The position numbers were made by a program, and so were the translations under genes. The notes under the pieces were generated by a model that did no database searches, was not told the DNA's origin, and saw only the letters and a program-made list of their open reading frames with translations. 64,000 nucleotides of DNA. Source: VXYL01 sp965243095 (GTDB taxonomy: Bacteria > Pseudomonadota > Gammaproteobacteria > Pseudomonadales > Azotimanducaceae). Numbering within the stretch: position 1 is the stretch's first letter; each line of letters opens with the position of its first letter. The stretch lies in the NCBI GenBank assembly GCA_965243095.1, contig OZ251530.1, positions 3,844,001 through 3,908,000 on the forward strand, in the 5' to 3' direction. Shown here one piece after another: positions 51,548 to 59,357 of the stretch.

Positions 51548-51694
51548 CTAGATGATGGTCGCCCCGTAAACGACGGGGCCGGCCACGGTGTGCGTGTCGG
51601 CACGAAGGCGCAGATCACACCGGCCGAAGATCAAGGGCGAGATGCGGTTGGCTAGGGCGATCAGGGGGCCGGTGTCGACTACGACGACAGCCAC
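51548..51694 (-). pseudogene. Truncated PIN-domain toxin fragment
   Basis: From GTG 51694, overlapping the end of the antitoxin gene by 16 bases, 48 residues are encoded. The first 17 (AVVVVDTGPLIALANR) are the opening of a PIN ribonuclease. The remainder does not resemble a PIN domain and the frame ends at 51548. The toxin has lost most of its catalytic domain. Confidence 0.65.
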
Positions 51695-52014
51695 GGAGAG
51701 GCATCCAGCGTCTCGCCGGCGGTCGTCTCGTCGAGCTGGGCCACTTCGACACCCAAGCTGCCGATGTGCTCCAAGAATGCGCTCGTGGACATGCCGCTGA
51801 CCTCCACCGCCTTGCCCAGAGAGACGCATCGGTCGCGATAGAGGTCTGCTGCGAGCGCCTCGTGCGCACCAGCAGCGAGACTTTCGAGCGCCTCGAAATT
51901 CACCAGCAACGCATCCGGCTGGTCGTCCTTCAGCAGCACCACAGGGCCCTGCTTGGCGTGCTGCAAGGCCAATGCAGGGTCCTCGCGCAACTCTCGAACG
52001 CTGGTCGTGTGCAT
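51679..52014 (-). CDS. Phd-like plus UPF0175-like antitoxin
   Basis: 111 residues with two antitoxin-type halves. Residues 1-45 (HTTSVRELREDPALALQHAKQGPVVLLKDD) resemble a Phd/YefM DNA-binding domain. Residues 55-95 (LYRDRCVSLGKAVEVSGMSTSAFLEHIGSLGV) match the short UPF0175 helix-turn-helix proteins. The downstream PIN toxin is truncated, so the antitoxin is now orphaned at this locus. Its ATG is at 52014. The upstream 280-base gap to the HTH gene has no convincing gene. Confidence 0.75.
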   Translation of the reverse strand: MHTTSVRELREDPALALQHAKQGPVVLLKDDQPDALLVNFEALESLAAGAHEALAADLYRDRCVSLGKAVEVSGMSTSAFLEHIGSLGVEVAQLDETTAGETLDASPWLSS

Positions 52015-52295
52015 GTTTCGCTCCCGCGCAATCGGCCACCTTGAGTCGGACGGGTTTCGTCAACGGCGACCTTCGATCAAGCATCCCCCCACGATGCGCT
52101 GATGTCAAATCGAGCCGGTGGCCGCATCGCCGACGGTCCTCTCCCGCGACAGCGAGCGGCTCGCGCCGAGGCGCCGCCGGTAGCGCTCGCAACGACGGGG
52201 CCGCTCTCACGATTGGCGTGTACTCTCGACCTCGACCACGGGGATCAAAGCATGGATGTTCGAGCCATCAGACAACGCGGAGGAGCGTATCGACC

Positions 52296-52646
52296 ATGAA
52301 GCTGCAAACCATCAACATCGGCGGTGCCGCCTGCGCCATCGTGCCGCTCAAGGATTACGACGCCTTGCAGGAAGCCCTTGAAGACGCGGCGGACGCCGAG
52401 GCGTTGCGACTTGGCCGCGCCGACGAGGCCATTCCCATGAGCATGGCCGACCGCCTGCATCGGGACAATCCGGTTCGCGTGTGGCGGGAGCATCGCGGCA
52501 TGACCGCGCCCGAGCTGGCCGCGGCGGCCGAAGTCTCCAACTCGCAACTGTCGGCCATTGAGAACGGCGAGAGCAGTGGATCCGTGACCGCTTTTCAGCG
52601 AATGGCCAATGTCCTGCAAGTGACTGTGGACGATCTTCTGAGCTGA
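52296..52646 (+). CDS. XRE-family HTH antitoxin-like regulator
   Basis: 116 residues. The first ~55 residues (AACAIVPLKDYDALQEALEDAADAEAL) look like a Phd-type antitoxin N-terminus. The rest is an XRE helix-turn-helix (GMTAPELAAAAEVSNSQLSAIENGESSGSVTAFQRMANVL). Its ATG 52296 is preceded by GGAGGAG 11 bases upstream. A 15-codon open frame (52252-52299) overlaps it by ATGA. No toxin partner is visible beside it. It could also control the nuclease gene promoters at 51392-51527; that is speculation. Confidence 0.78.
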   Translation: MKLQTINIGGAACAIVPLKDYDALQEALEDAADAEALRLGRADEAIPMSMADRLHRDNPVRVWREHRGMTAPELAAAAEVSNSQLSAIENGESSGSVTAFQRMANVLQVTVDDLLS

Positions 52647-52734
52647 GCCCAAGGCGCACCCTGCGGGCGAGGTGAGGATGCGCTCGCGCAGCCTGCGCCT
52701 GGGTTCGACCGTTGCGTCGACCGGCAGCGCACCA

Positions 52735-52890
52735 CTAGCGGCGACCCTCACGCACGGCAGCTAGGATTTCCTCGGTGGACATCTCGACGCGCCGCCACCG
52801 TCGACGGGCCTTGCGAAACCGATCAGCGGCTTCCTTCCGAAGCAACTCCGCGCAACGCACCTTGGCCTTGGTTGCATCAACTTCACGCAT
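52735..52890 (-). pseudogene. Phd-type antitoxin with internal deletion
   Basis: 51 residues. MREVDATKAKVRCAELL is a typical Phd-family start, and ADRFRKARRRWRRVEMSTEEILAA is the typical end of a related antitoxin, but the central GETVxITxxGxPVAxL part (about 30 residues) is missing. The frame is preserved and GGAAGGAT precedes the ATG at 52890. No toxin follows. It is probably a non-functional remnant. Confidence 0.6.
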
Positions 52891-52980
52891 GGGATCCTTC
52901 CGCAAGTCCGCTCGGGTGGATTGGACGGATCGTACCAATGGCGTGCAAAAACAACACGACGATGCACACAGCCAGCCCGG

Positions 52981-53271
52981 TCAGTAGTGGAACCGAGCCG
53001 CCAAGAAGAACACCCGGTCGGCCTCAACGCGATAGACCAACCGATGCTCCTGATCGATGCGTCTCGACCAGTTGCCGCTGAGCTGGCCACGCAGTCGTTC
53101 CGGCTTGCCCGGGCCCTCGAACGGATCCCGCAGCACGGCTTCAACGAGGCGCAATGTTCGCAAGGCGCGTCGACGGTCGGTGCGCGTCCAGTGTTCGAGG
53201 TCCTGCAGGAAGTTCGCGTCCATGACGGCCTCCCGGTCTCCCGAACGAGGTTCGCCGCGGGTCTTCCTCAC
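52981..53271 (-). CDS. yoeB: YoeB/Txe-family toxin
   Basis: A 96-residue endoribonuclease toxin of the RelE superfamily that cleaves mRNA at the ribosome. The core FLQDLEHWTRTDRRRALRTL, then DPFEGPGKPERLRGQLSGNWSRRIDQEHRLVYRVE and the terminal ARFHY matches YoeB, including the conserved Glu, Arg, His and the final His-Tyr. ATG 53271 overlaps the yefM stop by ATGA; a shorter start at 53223 gives a length nearer to typical YoeB (about 84). Confidence 0.9.
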   Translation of the reverse strand: MRKTRGEPRSGDREAVMDANFLQDLEHWTRTDRRRALRTLRLVEAVLRDPFEGPGKPERLRGQLSGNWSRRIDQEHRLVYRVEADRVFFLAARFHY

Positions 53272-53552
53272 GCGCCGGCGAGTCCGAGCCTTTGACGAAG
53301 ATCCTCCACCGTCACGGCCTCCCCGTCGCCAGCCTCCGCCCGCCCAGTGGCTTCAAGCAGCCGCCGCGCGTTTTTCGGCGAACGGAGCAGATGCGCCGTC
53401 TCAAGCCATCCGGCCAGCTCGTCCGCGGCGATCAGCGCCACCGACTCCTTGCCGCGACGCTTGATCAACACGGGCTCGCGCGTATCCGTCACTTGATCGA
53501 GCAAGGCGGCGAATCGCTCCCGCGCCTGCGTGTAGCTGGTCTCCCTTATCAC
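53268..53552 (-). CDS. yefM: YefM-type antitoxin
   Basis: 94 residues, partner of the adjacent YoeB. ETSYTQARERFAALLDQVTDTREPVLIKRRGKESVALIAADE is the classical YefM DNA-binding/dimer domain, followed by an acidic toxin-binding C-terminus. GTG 53552 is chosen because GGAGG lies about 5 bases upstream and because ETSYTQAR is the conserved start. The complex should autorepress the operon. Confidence 0.9.
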   Translation of the reverse strand: MIRETSYTQARERFAALLDQVTDTREPVLIKRRGKESVALIAADELAGWLETAHLLRSPKNARRLLEATGRAEAGDGEAVTVEDLRQRLGLAGA

Positions 53553-53662
53553 CGCGACCTCCGGTCCATTGCGTACACGAACACTGTACGCTTGCTGACT
53601 GGCGTTCGTCAACCACCACCATCGCCGGTCGGCAAGCTGCGCGGCCTGCAACAGGGGGACGC

Positions 53663-54049
53663 TCACCAAAGACGTTGCACGGCATAGTGGTCGAACGCAC
53701 GGTCCTTGGATACGAGCGCCAAGTTCCGCCCGATTGCTTGAGCGGCCAACATTCGGTCGAAGGGGTCGCGGTGCGGTCCCGCCAATCGGCCCGAGCGCTC
53801 AGCGTCGACAACGGTTATCGACAGTTCCTCAAAGCCCTGGTCCGCGATCACTCCAGCCACGTCAAGCGCCAAATCGTCCGCTTCGGGCAATTTGCCGATG
53901 CGGTGCTTGGTGGCGACTTCCCACGCGCTCGCAGCGCTTACGAACACCGGGTTGTCTAACTCCGCAATGAGGCCGCGCACTCTCACCGATAGCCGCGAAC
54001 TGTCCGCAACCCACCAGAGGAACGCATGGGTGTCCAACAGCAGGGGCAC
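53663..54049 (-). CDS. vapC: VapC-type PIN toxin
   Basis: 128 residues. All PIN acidic positions are present: Asp6 in LLLDTHAFLWW, Glu in SAASAWEVATKHRIGKL, and the Asp pair in HRDPFDRMLAAQAI and LVSKDRAFDHY. This subtype is a ribonuclease toxin of the HRDPFDR branch. It follows the antitoxin gene with a 3-base gap, so the module is intact. Confidence 0.92.
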   Translation of the reverse strand: MPLLLDTHAFLWWVADSSRLSVRVRGLIAELDNPVFVSAASAWEVATKHRIGKLPEADDLALDVAGVIADQGFEELSITVVDAERSGRLAGPHRDPFDRMLAAQAIGRNLALVSKDRAFDHYAVQRLW

Positions 54050-54052
54050 CGT

Positions 54053-54286
54053 CTAGCGCCCCTCCCAAAGGCGCAGCTCCTCCTCCGGCAGCGGCTCGAA
54101 GAAGCTGTCTGGGATAACCACTTTCCCCTTTAGGGCATCGGGCTGCCGCTTGCCCTTGGGCTTGCACGCTACCAGCCGCGCCACGGGTTCCCCGCGGCGT
54201 TCGATAACTACATCCTCGCCGGCTTCTGCCTGGGCGAGCAGGCGGGACAGCTGGGTCTTGGCTTCATGCACGTTGACCGTCAGCAT
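54053..54286 (-). CDS. vapB: VapB/Phd-type antitoxin
   Basis: 77 residues. VNVHEAKTQLSRLLAQAEAGEDVVIERRGEPVARLV is the Phd/YefM-type domain, and the C-terminal FEPLPEEELRLWEG is the toxin-binding tail typical of antitoxins paired with HRDPFDR PIN toxins. It is followed 3 bases later by its toxin gene. Confidence 0.92.
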   Translation of the reverse strand: MLTVNVHEAKTQLSRLLAQAEAGEDVVIERRGEPVARLVACKPKGKRQPDALKGKVVIPDSFFEPLPEEELRLWEGR

Positions 54287-54369
54287 CGGACAACCTCTAG
54301 GCCACCAACATGTCCAAGAGCATTAGCCAAACTCGGATCGCTGTCAAGCGGCAGACGGACAGTGGGTGT

Positions 54370-54387
54370 GCGAGGCAAAAGCCTCGC
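54370..54387. terminator. Stable hairpin downstream of the PhyH-HEAT gene
   Basis: GCGAGGC-AAAA-GCCTCGC, a perfect 7-base stem with a 4-base loop, lies about 80 bases beyond the stop of the minus-strand PhyH-HEAT gene. It lacks a T-run, so termination is only possible. The rest of 54287-54468 has no gene apart from an antitoxin-like fragment near 54400-54440. Confidence 0.3.
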
Positions 54388-54468
54388 CGTCACGGCCTCC
54401 CCCGGACACCTCGGCGCCCAAGCTGCCGATGTACACAGCCCGTTCAGTACCCGGTCGCGGTGGCCGTG

Positions 54469-56109
54469 TCAGACTGCCGGCGAGGCGTCGTCGACGGGAA
54501 CCTCACTTGGCGGCGACTTCGGGGCGCGCCGGTTGAAACGCCGGCTGGCGAGATGGTCCACCAAAGCCGCCATCCACGGGGCGCCGCGCGCTTGGGCGTG
54601 GCGTGTGAGCGCCGCGACGGCGAGGCCTTGCGCGTAGCGGTCGTGATCGGCCAGCCCTCGCTCGGCCAAGAGCGGCAAGTCTTCGTCGTCGAGTTTCGTG
54701 TTGCATAGCGCGTAGGCGATGCTGGTGCGCACGGTGGAACGCGAAAGGCCGCCGCTGGTGGTGTTGTCGGGTTCCACGCGGGGATCCCAGCGGGCCAACA
54801 GGCGCCGCGCGGGCACCGCGGCCACGCGGCCGATGTTGCCGAGGGCGTAGGCGGCGTTGGAGCGCACCAGGTCGTCGGCATCGTTCTCCAACAAACCGAA
54901 CAGCGCGGCGATGATGCTCGCGTGCGTCAACCGCGCTTCGCCGGCCGCGTAGGCGGCCACACGGCGCACGCGGGCGTCCTCGTGGCGCATGGCGGCGGCG
55001 ATTTGGTTGCCGCACGCGGCGCCGGCCACGCCGGCGGCGTAGGCCATCGCGCGCCGCACGGCTTCCACATCGCTGGTCATCAAGCGTCCGAGTGCGCGGC
55101 GCATGGCCGCATCGCGTCGCGCCAAGGCGCCGATCTCGTAGGCGAGGTGTACGCGCACGTCTTCCGCCGGGGCGTTGAGAATCCGCTCCGCCTGTTGCTC
55201 TTGGGCGACTTCCCTTGTCCACCCGGCATCCCCGCGCAGCCAGTGCCACAGCGTCTCGACGATGCCGTCCCGCAGCGGCTGCGAACCGAGCGTTGAGCGG
55301 GCGGAGGCGTTGCGCCAACTCGGGGCGCGCGGGTCGCTGGTGCGGAGGAAGTAGAACTTGTAAAGGAAGCGGCGTCCGCCGGCGGCGATCCAATCGGCCG
55401 CGGCGCGGGCGCCGCGATGCATCAAATCGTAGTGCGCGAGCACGACGGTGCCGGCCGGCACTTCCAGTCGCCGGCGCGGCACGTCGACCACGCCCAACGA
55501 GTCCACCACCGCTTGCAAGCGCCGATCCCGCACTGCCACAGGCGCGCGGTTCAACTCCGCCACGCGCAGGCGCTTGTCCAGCGGGTCGCCGGCGTGCCAA
55601 GCGCCATCCGGCTTCTCGAAATCCGTAGTCCAGTATTGCGTACCCGGCAGCACTTCGGTAGGGCCGCTCGCCGCGGTCACGTCCTGCGGGTAATAGAACA
55701 ACATCGCCCAGTTCGGGCGATGGCTGCGGTAGTGGGCGCGCTCGTTCCACGGCAGGTTGCCGTCTTGGTGGAAGCCCTGGTCGTCGGTGCTGGCTTGGTG
55801 GACGTAGTGGTGCGGGTGCAGCAGGTAGTCCTCGCCCAGCACACTGGCGAGGGCACCGCGCACGGTGGGCGCGTTCAGCAAGCGATCCACCCCGGCGATG
55901 CGGGCGCGCAAGTTGTCACCGATGACTTGCAGATGGGGGTCCGCAACGCCGCGCGCCTCGTCGTACACTTCCGAGGCGGTGCGCCACATAGCGGCGTGGA
56001 AGTCCGCGTCCAGCTCCGCTGGGGCAAGCGTCACGAAGCCGTCGCGCAGGAAGCGCGTCATCTGCTCGTCGTTTAGAAGCGCGGGTGCGTCCGTCGCCTC
56101 TTCAAGCAT
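54469..56109 (-). CDS. Phytanoyl-CoA dioxygenase-like protein with C-terminal HEAT repeats
   Basis: 546 residues. The N-terminal domain (1-260) is a PhyH-type Fe(II)/2-oxoglutarate dioxygenase: the iron-binding HxD is His114/Asp116 in QGFHQDGN and the distal His is His231 in YDLMHRG. Residues about 300-500 are HEAT repeats (VRVHLAYEIGALARRDAAMRRAL; VRRVAAYAAGEARL; VRSNAAYALGNIGRV). HEAT repeats usually bind protein, so the enzyme may be targeted to a partner. The substrate is unknown. ATG 56109 is chosen over the open upstream frame because a GGGGAGG precedes it and the PhyH fold starts here. Confidence 0.85.
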   Translation of the reverse strand: MLEEATDAPALLNDEQMTRFLRDGFVTLAPAELDADFHAAMWRTASEVYDEARGVADPHLQVIGDNLRARIAGVDRLLNAPTVRGALASVLGEDYLLHPHHYVHQASTDDQGFHQDGNLPWNERAHYRSHRPNWAMLFYYPQDVTAASGPTEVLPGTQYWTTDFEKPDGAWHAGDPLDKRLRVAELNRAPVAVRDRRLQAVVDSLGVVDVPRRRLEVPAGTVVLAHYDLMHRGARAAADWIAAGGRRFLYKFYFLRTSDPRAPSWRNASARSTLGSQPLRDGIVETLWHWLRGDAGWTREVAQEQQAERILNAPAEDVRVHLAYEIGALARRDAAMRRALGRLMTSDVEAVRRAMAYAAGVAGAACGNQIAAAMRHEDARVRRVAAYAAGEARLTHASIIAALFGLLENDADDLVRSNAAYALGNIGRVAAVPARRLLARWDPRVEPDNTTSGGLSRSTVRTSIAYALCNTKLDDEDLPLLAERGLADHDRYAQGLAVAALTRHAQARGAPWMAALVDHLASRRFNRRAPKSPPSEVPVDDASPAV

Positions 56110-56319
56110 CGCCTCCCCACCGCCTCCTTCGTAGTTTGGGGGAGTTGTGAGCCGCCGAAGACGAGACGCCATCCTCGATGCAGTCCGCTGGCCCCCCGAC
56201 CAGCGCAAACCATCTACCGGGAAGGGCGACGAATAATCCAGCTTGCTTCGGCGGCCCACGCAATAGAGAGTACCATGAGATTCCGCATCGACATCTACGA
56301 CGCCGCAGCGGTCGCGGCG

Positions 56320-56622
56320 CTACAAGACGGCCTCGAACAGCTCCAAGTCCGGGTGTCCCAAGTAGGTGCCCTTGGGGGCTTTGCGTTGGGCGTGGGCTTT
56401 GCGGAAGTGCTCGGAGCGGGTCCACGCCTCGAAGGCGGCTTGGGATTCCCACGTCGTGTGCGAGGCGTACAGCGTGTGGTCGTCGGCGCGCGGGCCCTTC
56501 AGCAGCGCGAAGGAAACGAAACCCGGCACTTCGGCCAGGTACGAGTCGCGCCGCCGCCAGAGCTCCTCGAAGCCGGCCTCGAAGCCGTGGGCGATGCGAA
56601 AGCGGTTCATGGCGATGAACAT
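56320..56622 (-). CDS. IsdG-like haem-degrading monooxygenase (ABM fold)
   Basis: 100 residues of the antibiotic-biosynthesis-monooxygenase fold. The Asn-Trp-His triad of IsdG-type haem oxygenases is present at matching positions: Asn6 (FIAMNRF), Trp67 (FEAWTRS) and His77 (FRKAHAQ). It would open haem to release iron. It follows hmuV by 35 bases in the haem uptake operon, which strongly supports the assignment. AGGAG precedes ATG 56622. Confidence 0.88.
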   Translation of the reverse strand: MFIAMNRFRIAHGFEAGFEELWRRRDSYLAEVPGFVSFALLKGPRADDHTLYASHTTWESQAAFEAWTRSEHFRKAHAQRKAPKGTYLGHPDLELFEAVL

Positions 56623-56657
56623 GGTTCTCTCCTCTTGGGGTAGTTTCGTTGGTGAAG

Positions 56658-57421
<764 letters not shown>

Positions 57422-57425
<4 letters not shown>

Positions 57426-58480
57426 CGCGGGCGGGCGCGGGCGATGAGCCACAGGAAGAACGGCGCGCCCAGCGCACTCGTCACCAAACCGACGGGAAGC
57501 TCGGCCGGCGCTACCGCAACACGTGCCAGCAGATCGGCCAAGATGGTCAAGGTGGCGCCGAGCAGCACCGCGCCGGGCAGCACATAGCGGTGCGCGGCAC
57601 CGATCATCAGGCGCACCAGATGGGGAACCACCAGCCCGACGAATCCGATCATGCCGGCCAGCGCGACCCCGGCGCCCACGGCGGCCGCCGAACACAGAAT
57701 CGCCCGCCGTTTGAGCCGCTTCACGTCGATGCCCAGATGAAACGCCTCCGCTTCGCCCAGCTGCAGAAGATCGAGGCCGCGGGCAGCGGCGAACAGCGGT
57801 GCCGCGGCGACGGCCATCAGCAGCGCCGCCGGCAGCACCGCGCTCCAGCTCGCGCCGCCGAAACTCCCCATCATCCAGAACGTCAAGGTGCGCAGCGCCG
57901 CATCGTCGCTCACGTATTGGAACGCGCCGATGCCAACACCCGCCAAGGCGTTCACGGCGATGCCCACGAGCACTATCGTGACGATGCTGAACTGGCCGTA
58001 GCGCGCGCAAAAGGCGTAGAGGAAGAGCGTCACCAACACCGCGCCGCCCATGGCCGCCAACGGCACCCCGAGGGGCAACATGTACACGCTCGCGGCCAAC
58101 GGCGCGAACGGCGAGGCGTCCAGCGCTTCCGCCAGCGCGGCCCCCACCACGATGAAGGCCACCGCGCCGAGCGCCGCGCCGCTGGAAACGCCGATCAAGC
58201 CCGGATCCGCCAACGGGTTGCGGAACAACCCCTGCAAGGTCGCGCCGGACAGCGCCAACACGGCGCCCACCAAGCCGGCCAGCGCCACGCGCGGGGCGCG
58301 AATGTGGCCGAACACCATGCGTTGCAGGGCATCCCCTTGCAGCAAGTCCACGAGCGCGATCGACATCGCGCCGGACGCCAGCGCTAACGCGCCGGCCGCC
58401 GCGGCGACGCACCCGAGCAGCACGATCACGGCGGCGCGCCGGCGCTCGCCGCGGGTCGCCACGGCCTCGGCAAACACCAC
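57422..58480 (-). CDS. hmuU: Haem ABC transporter permease HmuU (FecCD family)
   Basis: 352 residues with about nine to ten hydrophobic helices, the FecCD/BtuC fold. Family marks are RAPRVALAGLVGAVLALSGATLQGLFRNPLADPGLIGVSSGAALG and the C-terminal GMIGFVGLVVPHLVRLMIG, which contacts the ATPase. It forms the inner-membrane channel for haem. It starts at ATG 58480, 3 bases after hmuT, and overlaps hmuV by ATGA. Confidence 0.94.
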
Positions 58481-58483
58481 CGG

Positions 58484-59353
58484 CTACCCGCTGCGCCGAA
58501 GTCGCGTGCCCAGCAGCTCGGCCAGACGCAACGCGGCGTCCAGCGTGCGCGGGCCGAAGCCGAGCAGCTCCATGCCGTCCATCACGATCAACCGATCGGC
58601 GCGGCCGGCAACCAGCGGCGCCACCGCCGGGTGGCGCAGCGCTTGCGCAACGCCGCCGATGTCCGCGGCGCCGCGTTGCGGCATGACGACGTAATCCGCC
58701 TGGGCGTTCGCCAACGCCTCCACGGAGACGGGTTTCCAGCCGTGGAAGTCCGTCAACGCGTTCACCGCGCCGGCCATCTCCAGCAGCCCGTGCGCGGACG
58801 TTCCGGCACCCGCGCCGATGGGCGATCCATCGCGGACGCCCAGCAACACCACGGCGCGCACCGGCACCGCCGCGTCGGAACGGGTCACCGTCGCCAGCGC
58901 TTCCACCACCGGCGCCAAGCGCATCTCGATCAGCGCTTCCGCATGTTCCGCCAGTCCCAGCACCGCGGCCACGCAACGCACCTTGGCGACGATGCCGGCC
59001 GCGGTGGGTACTTCGGCCACGCGAACCAGCGGCAGCCCAGTGGCCGCCAGCGCGGTGGGCACATGCGGCGGTCCCATGTCGTGTTCGCCCAGCACCAGCG
59101 TGGGCTTGAGGGAAAGCAGCCCTTCCGCGGAAAGCGCGCGAACGTAGCCGATGGAAGGCAGTTTTCGCGCCGCGGCGGGGAAGTTGGAGGTCGTGTCCAC
59201 CGCCACCAGCCGCTCCTCCGCGCCCAAGAAGTAGATGATCTCGGTGAGCGACCCGCCCGCCACGGCGATGCGCGTGCTGTCGGCGGCCGCTTCGCAAGCG
59301 TTTGCGAACGGCCAGCCGAGCAGCCCGACAGCGACCGCCGCCAGCGCGCGCAT
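58484..59353 (-). CDS. hmuT: Periplasmic haem-binding protein HmuT
   Basis: 289 residues with a signal peptide ending near residue 20 (FANACEAAA). The TroA/BtuF-type fold is visible: RIAVAGGSLTEIIYFLGAEERLVAVDTTSNFP, LLSLKPTLVLGEHD and LGVRDGSPIGAGAGTSAHGLLEMAG. It carries haem from the receptor to HmuU. The start ATG 59353 lies 4 bases after the receptor stop. Confidence 0.92.
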   Translation of the reverse strand: MRALAAVAVGLLGWPFANACEAAADSTRIAVAGGSLTEIIYFLGAEERLVAVDTTSNFPAAARKLPSIGYVRALSAEGLLSLKPTLVLGEHDMGPPHVPTALAATGLPLVRVAEVPTAAGIVAKVRCVAAVLGLAEHAEALIEMRLAPVVEALATVTRSDAAVPVRAVVLLGVRDGSPIGAGAGTSAHGLLEMAGAVNALTDFHGWKPVSVEALANAQADYVVMPQRGAADIGGVAQALRHPAVAPLVAGRADRLIVMDGMELLGFGPRTLDAALRLAELLGTRLRRSG

Positions 59354-59357
59354 GGGG

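Noticed and set aside
52252..52299. 15-codon open frame overlapping the HTH start
   Set aside because: It may be a leader peptide, but there is no codon or conservation evidence for it.
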